Shown in pieces: positions 36,953 through 45,958 of a DNA stretch of 64,000 nucleotides. The stretch covers positions 744,001 through 808,000 of the forward strand of contig CP046174.1 in NCBI GenBank assembly GCA_017161075.1, given 5' to 3'. Under the pieces are notes generated by a model. It made no database searches, had not been told where the DNA came from, and saw nothing but the letters and a program-made list of their open reading frames with translations. Position 1 is the first letter of the stretch; each line of letters starts with the position of its first letter. Both the position numbers and the translations under genes were made by a program. The stretch comes from Erysipelotrichaceae bacterium 66202529 (GTDB lineage Bacteria > Bacillota_I > Bacilli_A > Erysipelotrichales > Erysipelotrichaceae).

Positions 36953-38167
36953 TTATTTTTTGGGATAATAATTTTTCAAAAAGCTCTCTTTAAATTCTTC
37001 GAATCGATCCTCAAGAATGGCTTTTCGTATATCCTCTGTAAGGCGAATGATAAAGCGCAAGTTGTGCATGGACGCCAGGTTGAAATATTTTTCTCTATCT
37101 TCACTATTCTCTGATTTCCACAATACACGAAGCTGCCCACGTGTCCAGCCGGCTTTACAGGTAGGACAATCACAATTCTCATCAATCGCCAGCGGACTAT
37201 CTGTGAATTTCGCTAAATTGAAGGTACCGTATTTTGTATATAGCTTCCCATGTCTTGCTTCCCGCGTAGGAGCTACACAATCAAATGTATCAGCACCCAT
37301 CTCAGTTCCAATCAGGATATCATCAGGATGAGATAAACCAAGCAGATGCCGTGGTTTGGTTTCCGGAAGCTCCTCGCAGCACCATCGCAAAATTTCACCA
37401 AGACTTTCCTTTAGAAATGCTCCACCTAATCCATAGCCGTCAAAATCCATGTTAGCGAATTTTTTGGAGGTTGACCGGCGCAGGTCTTCCCAGCGTCCTC
37501 CTTGCAAAACTCCATATAAGGACTGATGATAGCCAAGATCATCACAATGCTTTTTATGTTCTTCCAGACTACGAATAGCCCAGCGCTCTGTTCGAGCCAA
37601 GGCTTCAACGTTATATTCATAGCTATCGGCTAAGGATGTCAGTTCATCATACGCCATATGGATATCAGCACCAATACGGCACTGTATCTGCATAGATTCC
37701 TCAGGGCCTATGAAATCCTCCTCATCAGTGAAGGGATCATGAAACTTGACACCATCTTCACTTACGTGAGCCAGACGATCCTTAGGATCTGCATTGATTA
37801 CTGCATTTTCCCGTTTCATACTGACAACTTTACCCATTCCAGAGCCCAGTGACATAACTTGAAAACCACCAGAATCCGTTAAAGTCGGGCCATCCCAGCC
37901 TGACCATTGAGCTAGTCCTCCATTATCAGCAATTTCAAAGGAAGTATTCCGTAAATGATATCCATTACTAAGCATGGCCTGTGCATTTATCTGATACATA
38001 TCCTTCATGGATACAAATTTTACTTCGCCTTTTGTACCAACGCACATAAATGCAGGAGTTTTAATATCCCCATGCGGTGTGTGTATGATACCGGCGCGTC
38101 CAAGCTTACCTGGAATCCTTTTTGTAATTTCAAAACTAAATGTGTTGTTATTCTTATACTTCGTCAT
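36953..38167 (-). CDS. tgt: tRNA-guanine transglycosylase, divergent queuine/preQ1-type
   Basis: A 404-residue TIM-barrel enzyme that swaps guanine-34 in GUN-anticodon tRNAs for a deazaguanine base. Catalytic segments are kept: TDSGGFQV (general-acid Asp) and FDCVAPTREARHG (nucleophilic Asp). Zinc ligands C332-x-C334-x2-C337 and H368 are present, but the gap before His is about five residues longer than in E. coli. The usual YHLxLRPG reads YHLRNTS, and the substrate loop GGLAVGE is replaced by a longer GLGGAFLKESLGE. The upstream transporter gene overlaps it by 14 nt. Queuine salvage is likely; no queC/D/E/F is visible here. Confidence 0.9.
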   Translation of the reverse strand: MTKYKNNNTFSFEITKRIPGKLGRAGIIHTPHGDIKTPAFMCVGTKGEVKFVSMKDMYQINAQAMLSNGYHLRNTSFEIADNGGLAQWSGWDGPTLTDSGGFQVMSLGSGMGKVVSMKRENAVINADPKDRLAHVSEDGVKFHDPFTDEEDFIGPEESMQIQCRIGADIHMAYDELTSLADSYEYNVEALARTERWAIRSLEEHKKHCDDLGYHQSLYGVLQGGRWEDLRRSTSKKFANMDFDGYGLGGAFLKESLGEILRWCCEELPETKPRHLLGLSHPDDILIGTEMGADTFDCVAPTREARHGKLYTKYGTFNLAKFTDSPLAIDENCDCPTCKAGWTRGQLRVLWKSENSEDREKYFNLASMHNLRFIIRLTEDIRKAILEDRFEEFKESFLKNYYPKK

Positions 38168-38798
38168 TTGTCATTTTACCTCTTAACTTTTCTGCAATCC
38201 ATGCTTCCATTGGTGAGAACAAGATCTCAAAGCCAATTCCAATAACATAGGCAAATGCTGCCTGTGCCAAAAATTCTTTAAAGGTTAGAACACCAATAAA
38301 GGCAACTGTCTCAAATATGACACAATCGATAATATGTGCAAAGGCGGAAGAACCCAAAGCACGGGCGATAAAACTGGAAGCGAACAGACCGTTTCCGGTT
38401 TTCATCTTTGTGAAAATATAATTGTTTAAGATATTTGAACAAACATAGGCACTTAGTGATCCTATAATAATACGTGGTGTGAATCCAAGCACACTTGCCA
38501 GTGCGTTCTGCATAGTCCAACCGTCATAGGGTGGTAATGCAATCACGATATAGAATACAATAATTGCAAGTATATTTATAAAAAATCCGGCTAGGATAAT
38601 ATTTTTGGCGTTCTTTTTCCCATAAAATTCAACAATCAAATCCCCGATGATATACGTAATCGGGAACACTACCACACCTCCATCAACTGCGATACCAAAA
38701 AAATTCCATAGCTTAACTGCTGCCAGATTTGAAATCAGCAGCGCACTCGCAGAAACTGCTGCGAAATATATTAAAAGCTTTAATTTAAAATTTGACAT
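38154..38798 (-). CDS. queuosine precursor transporter (YhhQ/QPTR, VUT family)
   Basis: A 214-residue membrane protein with about six helices and the DUF165/VUT family signature: SNLAAVKLW, VVFPITYIIGDLIVEFYG and ARALGSSAFAHIIDCVIFETVAF. The family imports preQ0, preQ1 or queuine. The ATG at 38798 gives the usual start; an in-frame ATG at 38825 is possible, and neither has a Shine-Dalgarno sequence. A TATAAT lies only 8 nt upstream of the ATG at 38798, so the message may be leaderless. Overlap with tgt makes this a transporter-enzyme salvage unit. Confidence 0.88.
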   Translation of the reverse strand: MSNFKLKLLIYFAAVSASALLISNLAAVKLWNFFGIAVDGGVVVFPITYIIGDLIVEFYGKKNAKNIILAGFFINILAIIVFYIVIALPPYDGWTMQNALASVLGFTPRIIIGSLSAYVCSNILNNYIFTKMKTGNGLFASSFIARALGSSAFAHIIDCVIFETVAFIGVLTFKEFLAQAAFAYVIGIGFEILFSPMEAWIAEKLRGKMTNDEV

Positions 38799-38806
38799 GA
38801 AAGTAT

Positions 38807-38835
38807 TATAACATAAATTTTTCATAATGCGAACA
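38807..38835 (-). promoter_or_regulatory. putative promoter giving a leaderless transporter mRNA
   Basis: On the minus strand TTCGCA, a 17-nt spacer and TATAAT (38807-38812) would start transcription at or next to the ATG at 38798. The -35 is weak. No preQ1 riboswitch was recognised upstream. Confidence 0.4.
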
Positions 38836-39127
38836 GTTGTAAACGGATGATTTTTATGCTGGGTTTCACTTTCATAGCTTTGTGTGATATGCCAGGTTGA
38901 TATAACTTCATGAGATCTATTTTTTAAGATTCTCAGGCTTGTGAAAGTAAAATCTGCGGAGTAGGGAAAGAAATCATAAACGCATATATAATCTTAAATC
39001 AGATACAGCTAATGTTGAAGGCTTCATATGAAACAGATGCTTCATTATGTATATAGGCTTTTTAATTGATTCATAATGATAGTTTTACATGCAAATAGGA
39101 TTTTCTCTGATTTTCTGAACTGCTGAA

Positions 39128-39156
39128 ATGACAATTGAAAAAGAACGATGTATAAT
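39128..39156 (+). promoter_or_regulatory. promoter for the CDCPAC small-protein gene
   Basis: ATGACA (39128-39133), 17-nt spacer, TATAAT (39151-39156). Confidence 0.7.
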
Positions 39157-39188
39157 GAAAGCATAATAACAAGAAAGAAGGGTATGAT

Positions 39189-39563
39189 ATGGATCAGAAA
39201 TTGATGAATTACATCACAGAAAAGACACAGGAGCTTATGAATGCAATTACATGTAGTGCCGAGGCAAAGGCTGCAGCACAGGCATGGCTGGACGCGGCAG
39301 GAACAGATCGCATAGAGGAAGCAACAAAAGCATTTCTTCAAGAGCTGGAAGAAGATATTGTTGCAATTGACGATTTGATAGGATTGGCAGAGTCAGATCA
39401 GGGAAAACAGCTTTTTGGAGCTGAGCAGGCGGCTCATATAGCGAAGCATGCAAAGGAGATCAAACAGAATGGTGCAATTTATTGTGACTGTCCGGCATGT
39501 GCAGCAGCAGCTTCTATTTTAAAGGAGAAAGAGAGTTTGCTGGAGGGTGTAAAATCCAAATAA
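39189..39563 (+). CDS. conserved small cytoplasmic protein with CDCPAC motif
   Basis: A 124-residue, mostly helical acidic protein. Conserved-looking parts are EEDIVAIDDLIGLAESDQG and the C-terminal YCDCPACAAAASIL, which may bind a metal. Homologues in Clostridia are sometimes labelled Hsp90-like, but I see no GHKL ATPase motif and do not endorse that. It has its own promoter, a GAAGGG ribosome binding site and a terminator. Function unknown. Confidence 0.8.
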   Translation: MDQKLMNYITEKTQELMNAITCSAEAKAAAQAWLDAAGTDRIEEATKAFLQELEEDIVAIDDLIGLAESDQGKQLFGAEQAAHIAKHAKEIKQNGAIYCDCPACAAAASILKEKESLLEGVKSK

Positions 39564-39571
39564 TTATGAGT

Positions 39572-39605
39572 GGCATTGATTAACGATAATTGATGCCCTT
39601 TTTTA
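39572..39605 (+). terminator. terminator after the CDCPAC gene
   Basis: GGCAT (39572-39576) and ATGCC (39593-39597) with an inner ATTA/TAAT pairing, then a T run. Confidence 0.65.
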
Positions 39606-39709
39606 TTATTGTTAACACAATGAGAACTTCCATAATAAAAAATCATGAAATGCTGTCACAAAATATTTCATCCTCCGTCTAATTTAATGTAGGAAAATAA
39701 GGAGGAATT

Positions 39710-40033
39710 ATGGAAAAATTTTTTATAACCTGTTTGTTAGGAATCGTTATTGGAGCGATTGATGTATTGCCGATGATAAAAATGAAGCTCGATAAATATT
39801 CCGTACTATCAGCGTTCGTGTTTTATTTTACATTACCGTTTATCGTAGTGAATATGGACTTACTTGGCCTTACATGGTGGTTGAAGGGAGGAGTGATAGG
39901 ATTAGTGTTGGCACTGCCTATGGTAATTATTGTTTCTAAAGATGACAAGCAATCAGTTGTACCAATGCTGATTATGTCAACTATCCTGGGAGAGGTGATT
40001 GGAATCCTTGCTCATTTCTTATCCTTGTCGTGA
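39710..40033 (+). CDS. small four-helix membrane protein, unknown
   Basis: A 107-residue hydrophobic protein with about four transmembrane segments (FFITCLLGIVIGAIDVLP; YSVLSAFVFYFTLPFIVV; WWLKGGVIGLVLALPMVIIV; VVPMLIMSTILGEVIGILAHF). A strong AAGGAGG lies 5 nt before the ATG. It is flanked by terminators, so it is monocistronic. It resembles small conserved membrane proteins of Firmicutes without known function. Confidence 0.8.
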   Translation: MEKFFITCLLGIVIGAIDVLPMIKMKLDKYSVLSAFVFYFTLPFIVVNMDLLGLTWWLKGGVIGLVLALPMVIIVSKDDKQSVVPMLIMSTILGEVIGILAHFLSLS

Positions 40034-40050
40034 TTAGTGATGCTGAAGAA

Positions 40051-40090
40051 AATCCGGAAGCTGCAGATGCTTAAATGTTCCGGATTTTTT
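40051..40090 (+). terminator. terminator after the small membrane protein gene
   Basis: AATCCGGAA (40051-40059) and TTCCGGATT (40078-40086) followed by T. Confidence 0.8.
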
Positions 40091-40349
40091 ATGTTAGATA
40101 GCTGAAGGAGGTTATGGACATGGAATCTGCAGAGAGTTATTTTTGGAAGCTTGTCTAACATTTGTTTTTGCACTTCAGAAAAAGAATTTGTACATTTGCG
40201 CTTGAATACTTATATAAATTTTGTGAACATTCATGCAAGCACTGAAGGATACAAAAGCCCTCAAATATAGGTAGCTGGTATTCATATATCCTGACCAGAA
40301 ATATCTAAAAGTGAATATAAGTTTGCGTCTTACCGGATTCTGCTTTCAT

Positions 40350-42605
40350 TCATACAGCACATGATTTTCTCAAATACTGCGCTGTAATTGTATCTGCATT
40401 TTCGAGCATCTGTCTGGGGGTTCCTATAAACACAATTTCACCGCCGTTGGTGCCACCGTCTGGACCAATATCAATAACATAATCTGCCTGCTTCAGTACA
40501 TCCAGATTATGCTCAATTATGATAACTGTATTTCCTCGGTTTACAAAACCTTCCAGAAGCTTCATAATACCTTTAATATCTGAAGCATGAAGACCGGTGG
40601 TGGGTTCATCGAGAATAAAAATATTTCCCTTGTTCTTTAAATGCTTTGCAAGCTTAATTCTTTGACGCTCACCTCCGGAAAGTGTCGATAGCGGCTGACC
40701 AAGCGAAAGATAGGATAAGCCGACCTCTGATAACGTTTGTAGCTTTCTGTATATTTTGGAATGATCTGAAAAAAATTTTAAAGCTTCCTCAACCGAGAGC
40801 TCCATGATCTCAGATATATTCTTTCCACGATAGCGATAGGATAAAGCTTCTTCACTATAACGCTTTCCTTCACACATTTCACATTTTGTGGTTACTGGGT
40901 CCATGAAAACAAGCTCAGTTACTACGACACCCTTTCCATGGCAATGGGGACAGCCTCCTTTACTGTTGAAGGAGAACATGCCAACATCAATTTGATGTTC
41001 CACAGCCATAATTTTTCGAATATCATTGCTGAAATCCAGAAATGTGGCAGGGGCAGATCTTCCTGTTGCTGTTATAGGAGACTGGTCTATCATTACTACA
41101 CGGTCTTTATATTGTTTTGCAAAAACATCACGAATCAATGAGCTTTTCCCAGAACCTGCAACACCACTCACTACTGTAAGAACCTGAAGGGGAATATCAA
41201 CGGAGATATGTTTCAGATTATGTATTGATGCATCCGTGACGGGGAGATATTTAAGTGGTATTCTTGGCTGTTCTTTTATTTTGACCTGTTCTCGCATTGC
41301 CTGTCCAGTCAATGTATGTGAACACAGAAGCTGCTCATAACTTCCCTGAAACATGATTTGTCCTCCATTTTTCCCAGCAAACGGGCCTACATCAATTATC
41401 TCATCAGCAATACTAATCACATCCTTATCATGTTCAACTACCAGAACGGAATTCCCTCTATCCCTTAATTTTCTCAGCAGCTTAGTCATACGATACACAT
41501 CTCTGGGATGCATACCTGTGCTGGGTTCATCAAAAATATAGGTAAGCCCTGTTAAAGAACTTCCCATATGGCGTACAAGTTTCAACCTTTGTGCTTCACC
41601 CCCAGATAATGTGGAGGACTCTCTGTTCATGCTTAAATACGGGAGGCCGATATCAATCATTCGTGTTAATGAGGCTATCAGATTTTCGATAATTGTTTCA
41701 GCTCTTGTATCTTTGATATCTAGTAAAACATCACGTAATTTCAGAAACTCCATTTCGCATAGCTCAGCTATATTGTAGCCATTGATTCTGCATGATAATA
41801 TATTCTCATGTAAACGCCGGCCATGACAAAGTGGACATTCTCTTTCCTGTGTCATTTCATCGAGTCGCTTCTTTGAAATATCAGATGAATTCATATGGTC
41901 ACGATTGATCAGGAGTCTGGAAAAATGATTATGAATACCTTCAATACGTTTATTCAAACGTTTACCTCCACGCTTATACGCTCCATATAGTAAAAGATTA
42001 TATTCCTGCTCTGTATAATCCTTCAGCTTTTTATTTACATCAAATAATCCGGATTCTGTATACTGGCGATAATACCAGTTTCCAGGATGAAACGCTGGTA
42101 AGTCAACCATCCCCTCACACCATGATTTATCCTGATTTAATGCCTTGCGTAAATCCAGTTCCACAATCTTACCTAGACCATAGCATTTCGGACACATACC
42201 GGCAGGATCATTAAATGAAAAACTGGACGCACTTTTGATATGCGGCTCACCAATACGCGAAAACAATAAACGCATCATTGAATACAGGTCACTGATTGTA
42301 CCTACGGTGGATCTGGCATTTCCCTGTAGTCTGCTTTGATCAATAATTACAGATGCACTCAAATGATCAATAAAATCTACTTTAGGTTTTTCATATTTTG
42401 GTAATCGGCTACGTATAAAAGCTGTGTAAGTTTCATTCATTTGCCGTTGACTTTCAGCGGCAAGCGTATCAAATACAATACTTGACTTACCGGACCCTGA
42501 AACTCCTGTGAATACAACGATTTTTTCTTTTGGAATTTTAAGCGCTACATGTTTCAGATTGTTTTGGTGCAATCCCTTAATCACGATACTGTTCTGTTTT
42601 GTCAT
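40350..42605 (-). CDS. short UvrA-like ABC ATPase (UvrA2/drug-resistance class)
   Basis: A 751-residue UvrA paralogue, about 200 residues shorter than housekeeping UvrA. Both ABC modules are complete: Walker A GVSGSGKSS and GVAGSGKSS, signatures LSGGEAQRL and LSGGERQRI, Walker B YIFDEPSTGMH and FILDEPTTGLH. Zinc CxxC pairs are present (CPKC, CPLC, CPHC and CEMC). The region that binds UvrB appears missing or very short. Related short UvrAs (DrrC, UvrA2) act in tolerance to DNA-binding drugs. I start at ATG 42605, 7 nt after AAAGGAG; the ATG at 42623 overlaps that site. No uvrB or uvrC is nearby. Confidence 0.9.
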   Translation of the reverse strand: MTKQNSIVIKGLHQNNLKHVALKIPKEKIVVFTGVSGSGKSSIVFDTLAAESQRQMNETYTAFIRSRLPKYEKPKVDFIDHLSASVIIDQSRLQGNARSTVGTISDLYSMMRLLFSRIGEPHIKSASSFSFNDPAGMCPKCYGLGKIVELDLRKALNQDKSWCEGMVDLPAFHPGNWYYRQYTESGLFDVNKKLKDYTEQEYNLLLYGAYKRGGKRLNKRIEGIHNHFSRLLINRDHMNSSDISKKRLDEMTQERECPLCHGRRLHENILSCRINGYNIAELCEMEFLKLRDVLLDIKDTRAETIIENLIASLTRMIDIGLPYLSMNRESSTLSGGEAQRLKLVRHMGSSLTGLTYIFDEPSTGMHPRDVYRMTKLLRKLRDRGNSVLVVEHDKDVISIADEIIDVGPFAGKNGGQIMFQGSYEQLLCSHTLTGQAMREQVKIKEQPRIPLKYLPVTDASIHNLKHISVDIPLQVLTVVSGVAGSGKSSLIRDVFAKQYKDRVVMIDQSPITATGRSAPATFLDFSNDIRKIMAVEHQIDVGMFSFNSKGGCPHCHGKGVVVTELVFMDPVTTKCEMCEGKRYSEEALSYRYRGKNISEIMELSVEEALKFFSDHSKIYRKLQTLSEVGLSYLSLGQPLSTLSGGERQRIKLAKHLKNKGNIFILDEPTTGLHASDIKGIMKLLEGFVNRGNTVIIIEHNLDVLKQADYVIDIGPDGGTNGGEIVFIGTPRQMLENADTITAQYLRKSCAV

Positions 42606-42623
42606 TGTGTACTCCTTTGTCAT

Positions 42624-43127
42624 TTCTCTTATAGAAATTTATGATTCATTTTCATTATATAGTCTCCCCTAATGGCAGAGTCAATGGCAAAGTATATATG
42701 CAAAAGGTATTATATCGTTAGGTATTATAGACATGACTATATGAGATGCTTTTAAAAGCTTATATGTTATTTATATGTGTATTAAGACTTTGTGTGCTGT
42801 GTATACATAAAGCATAATCCTGCAAATATAGAAAAACTTCATTTCGTCGAGGTGTTGTATTGTATGGATATCACATGCGATATGATATAACAGCTTAAAA
42901 GAATAAGGATTGTATTTAGAAAATATTATTTCAGTACTGATGAATGGCTACAAATCATTAGCATTCAGACGATATTGAAAAGTGAATAATCCTGTCTTTG
43001 TTATAAAAGAACCATGAAATGATGATCTATGCACTGTTTTTTTAGGTATTGATTTATGATGAGATAAGCTGAAATAATGATGTTAGAAATATTTTTATAC
43101 TGTTAGTAAAAATGCATTTTTAACAGA
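42624..43127. other. intergenic region, nothing recognised
   Basis: About 500 AT-rich bases between two minus-strand genes; no gene, repeat or RNA fold seen. Confidence 0.45.
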
Positions 43128-43724
43128 CTACGCGATATCCGAGCGGCTGTATAAAACCTTTCCAATGATTTTTACAGGGAGTTCCTGTACCTCCTCATAC
43201 GTGAAATACCGGGCAGGAACAGCAGGGTTGGCTGCTTCAAGAATAAGAAGATGATCCTTTTTGATGACCCGTTTGATGGTGACCTCTGTGTTTGCAATCA
43301 AAATAACGGCAATAGTACCACTTTCTGCATCATCACATTGCTTGACATAAATCAAATCCTGATCATGAATGTGAGCGCCTGTCATAGAATCTCCGCAGAC
43401 ACGGAGAAAATAATCACCACGGTAAAAATCACTTTTTGATACTTCTTCATAACCGGTAAGATTTTCTTCAGCATACAGCCCATATCCGGCTTTTGCGGTG
43501 CCAAGGACAGGCTTTTCAAATCGATCAGATCCTTTCAGTAAGGATTCCACATCTATTCCAAGCAGATAAGAAAGCTTCTCAATCACCATAGGTTTCATTA
43601 CTCGTGTATCTTCTTTCATCCACCGTGAAACTGTTGATTTATTAACACCTACCTGTTCTGCTATATAATCGTTTGTTACATTCATACGTTTTTTGTATTC
43701 ATTTAATAAGTCCTTTAATTGCAT
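43128..43724 (-). CDS. LexA/CI-like repressor (XRE helix-turn-helix plus S24 peptidase)
   Basis: A 198-residue SOS-type repressor. Residues ~4-63 are an XRE helix-turn-helix (DYIAEQVGVNKSTVSRWMK). The C-terminal half is an S24 peptidase domain with an A79-G80 cleavage site (GTAKAGYG), nucleophile S113 (CGDSMTGA) and general base K151 (EVTIKRV), so RecA-stimulated self-cleavage is expected. It is divergent from a Y-family polymerase and YolD gene and shares their 150-nt control region, so it most likely represses both itself and the polymerase until DNA damage. GAGGTGA precedes its ATG. Confidence 0.92.
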   Translation of the reverse strand: MQLKDLLNEYKKRMNVTNDYIAEQVGVNKSTVSRWMKEDTRVMKPMVIEKLSYLLGIDVESLLKGSDRFEKPVLGTAKAGYGLYAEENLTGYEEVSKSDFYRGDYFLRVCGDSMTGAHIHDQDLIYVKQCDDAESGTIAVILIANTEVTIKRVIKKDHLLILEAANPAVPARYFTYEEVQELPVKIIGKVLYSRSDIA

Positions 43725-43746
43725 AGTGATTCACCTCTTTTCACCA

Positions 43747-43851
43747 TTATAATTCGTATTGCAAATATTTGCAACAAGTAAATAAAAAAATACAAAAAAT
43801 TAAAAATTTGTTGCATTTGATATTGATAATTGCAACTTATTGGCATATACT
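43747..43851. promoter_or_regulatory. divergent promoters with TTGCAA operators
   Basis: A perfect 16-bp palindrome TTGCAAATATTTGCAA (43759-43774) covers the leftward promoter (minus strand TTGCAA, 17 nt, TATAAT with -10 at 43747-43752). GTTGCA (43810-43815) and TGCAAC (43831-43836) form a wider palindrome over the rightward promoter TTGATA (43823-43828), 17 nt, TATACT (43846-43851). The shared TTGCA half-sites are the likely targets of the LexA-like repressor. Confidence 0.78.
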
Positions 43852-43874
43852 CTTAGTAAAGAGGCGGTGATGAT

Positions 43875-45131
43875 ATGAATAGGACGTTCCTATGTATTGA
43901 TTTGAAAACTTTCTTTGCATCAGTCGAATGCGTTGAGCGAGGGCTTGATCCGTTTGCGGTCAATCTTGTTGTCGCAGATCCTTCCAGAGGAAGAGGCGCA
44001 CTTTGCCTAGCAGTCACCCCGAAGTTAAAAGCACAAGGCGTTCATAACCGGTGTAGAATATTTGAAATCCCAGAACATATTTCTTATATAACTGCACTTC
44101 CGCGCATGAATTTGTATATGCGTTATTCAGCTGATATATATGGTATTTATCTTAAATATGTCTCACATGAGGATATTCACGTTTATTCCATAGATGAAGC
44201 CTTCCTTGATGTAAGTAATTATCTTCAACTGTATGGCATCGATGCAAAAAATCTGACAAAGAAGATACTCGAAGATATCTACATTACTACCGGTATTACA
44301 GCAACTGCAGGTATTGGAACCAATCTCTATCTTGCAAAAATCGCGTTGGATATAACCGCAAAGCATAGTACAGATAACTTGGGAATATTAAATGAAAGAC
44401 TTTATAAAGAAACCTTGTGGCATCATAAACCTCTATCTGATTTCTGGCATATTGGAAGAGGTATTTCTAAACGTTTGCAGAAATACGGTGTATGTGATAT
44501 GTATGATATTGCTCATTTGGATCAGCGCTTGCTTTACCGGGAATTTGGTGTAAATGCTGAATATTTAATAGATCATGCATGGGGTAGAGAGCCAACGACG
44601 ATTAAAGAAATAAAAGCCTATAAATCAAAAATAAATTCATTATCGAATAGTCAGATACTATTTGAAGATTATAACTATAATGAAGCGCTGCTTGTTCTGA
44701 AGGAGATGGTAGAATTAAATGTACAGAATCTGGTGGAAACGCATTGTGCCACCAATCATATTAGCTTATATGTCGGTTATTGTTCCAACAATGTAACGTC
44801 AACGGGAGGCTCAAAAAAATTACCGAATATTACGAACTCCTATGCGCTGCTTCTTGATGCATACATAAAGCTTTATATGGATACGGTGAACCGTGGTGAG
44901 CTCATACATATGCTGACGATAAGCTTTGGCAATGTTGTGGATGAGGCGTATGAAACTTTCGATTTGTTTACAGATTATGATGCTTTAGAAAAAGAGAAGA
45001 AGCTACTGCATACACTAATTGATATTAAGCATAAATTTGGGAAAAACGTGGTTTTGAAGGGTATGAATTTATTGAATAAAGCGACTACAGTTTCGCGTAA
45101 TAAATTAGTAGGTGGACATAATGCGGAATGA
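43875..45131 (+). CDS. Y-family DNA polymerase (UmuC/ImpB type)
   Basis: A 418-residue translesion polymerase. The palm carries the metal-binding Asp in FLCIDLKTFFASVE and the Asp-Glu pair in VYSIDEAFLDV. The fingers (RGALCLAVTPKLKAQGV), thumb helix-hairpin-helix (FWHIGRGISKRLQKYGV) and little-finger domain follow. It resembles the UvrX/YqjW group of Gram-positive UmuC proteins rather than DinB. GAGGCGGTGATG precedes ATG 43875. It shares a damage-type promoter with the divergent LexA-like gene and overlaps the YolD gene by 11 nt. Confidence 0.93.
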   Translation: MNRTFLCIDLKTFFASVECVERGLDPFAVNLVVADPSRGRGALCLAVTPKLKAQGVHNRCRIFEIPEHISYITALPRMNLYMRYSADIYGIYLKYVSHEDIHVYSIDEAFLDVSNYLQLYGIDAKNLTKKILEDIYITTGITATAGIGTNLYLAKIALDITAKHSTDNLGILNERLYKETLWHHKPLSDFWHIGRGISKRLQKYGVCDMYDIAHLDQRLLYREFGVNAEYLIDHAWGREPTTIKEIKAYKSKINSLSNSQILFEDYNYNEALLVLKEMVELNVQNLVETHCATNHISLYVGYCSNNVTSTGGSKKLPNITNSYALLLDAYIKLYMDTVNRGELIHMLTISFGNVVDEAYETFDLFTDYDALEKEKKLLHTLIDIKHKFGKNVVLKGMNLLNKATTVSRNKLVGGHNAE

Positions 45132-45495
45132 GCAAAAACATGCAGCACGGGCAAAGTTATTCTTACCATTTGATACCCTGAAAGGCTTTCGAGATTACTT
45201 AAAATGTAAAGAGCGTGTAGTCGTTGATAGAAAGAGGCTGTCAAGTGATGCGTGTGAAATACTGAATAGAAAGCTTCAACAGGTGAAACTTGGACAAATC
45301 GTAGAAATTATTTATTATGATCAGCAGGAATATGTAAAAGTGGAAGGGATGGTATCCAAATTTGATCCAGAATATCTGCGCCTTATCCAGATTGTAGATA
45401 AGGTTATAAATATCCATGACATTATCGAAATCAATAGTGAGGAATGGCGTAGCTGTAATGATCTTGCTGGGGAAAATGGTAAATTATTTCTATAA
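45121..45495 (+). CDS. YolD-like protein
   Basis: A 124-residue YolD family protein: AARAKLFLPFDTLKGF, then LNRKLQQVKLGQIVEIIYYD and IVDKVINIHDIIEINSEEW. YolD proteins are usually encoded next to UmuC/UvrX polymerases and are proposed to play the UmuD-like partner role. AGGTGG lies 6 nt before ATG 45121, inside the polymerase gene, giving coupled translation. Confidence 0.9.
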   Translation: MRNEQKHAARAKLFLPFDTLKGFRDYLKCKERVVVDRKRLSSDACEILNRKLQQVKLGQIVEIIYYDQQEYVKVEGMVSKFDPEYLRLIQIVDKVINIHDIIEINSEEWRSCNDLAGENGKLFL

Positions 45496-45958
45496 AAGTG
45501 CTTAATACATTCCATCGCACTGTTTTCATACATTCATAAAACACCAAAAAAATTTACGGCGTGCATGATTTCGAATCTTTTCGTCATATGCATTTAGGTT
45601 ATAAAAGGCAGAACAAAGGTATTCTTGTAGGTATTAGCATAGTAATATTTTGAATGCTTTTCTACAAAGCGACAATACTTGCATTTTCAAATGATATTTG
45701 CGGGCATTACAGGAATCATTGGATGGCAATGAAGCCTCTCTCATGAAGTCTTTTGTATACTATAAAGTATTTTACACACAGCCACCTGTTAAGAAAGTAT
45801 GGGGTTATTTTATTATATACCTGTATACTAATGCTAATTAAGTAAATAGTCATTATTCTATAATCAAAGATAAATACTTATGTAAAAGCGTTTGTGGCGA
45901 CGCCAACGGTGTGGTAAGATAGAAAGGAAGAAACGTATAGTTTGGAGAGGATGATTAG
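45496..45958. other. intergenic region, no gene
   Basis: About 460 bases, AT-rich. A GGCGACGCCAACGGTGTGG stretch near 45897 stands out by composition, but I can assign no role. Confidence 0.4.

Noticed and set aside
38826..38960. preQ1 riboswitch before the precursor transporter
   Set aside because: The conserved preQ1-I loop and A-rich tail could not be found in this interval.
39189..39563. Hsp90-like chaperone
   Set aside because: No GHKL ATP-binding motifs and only 124 residues; treated as a conserved protein of unknown function.
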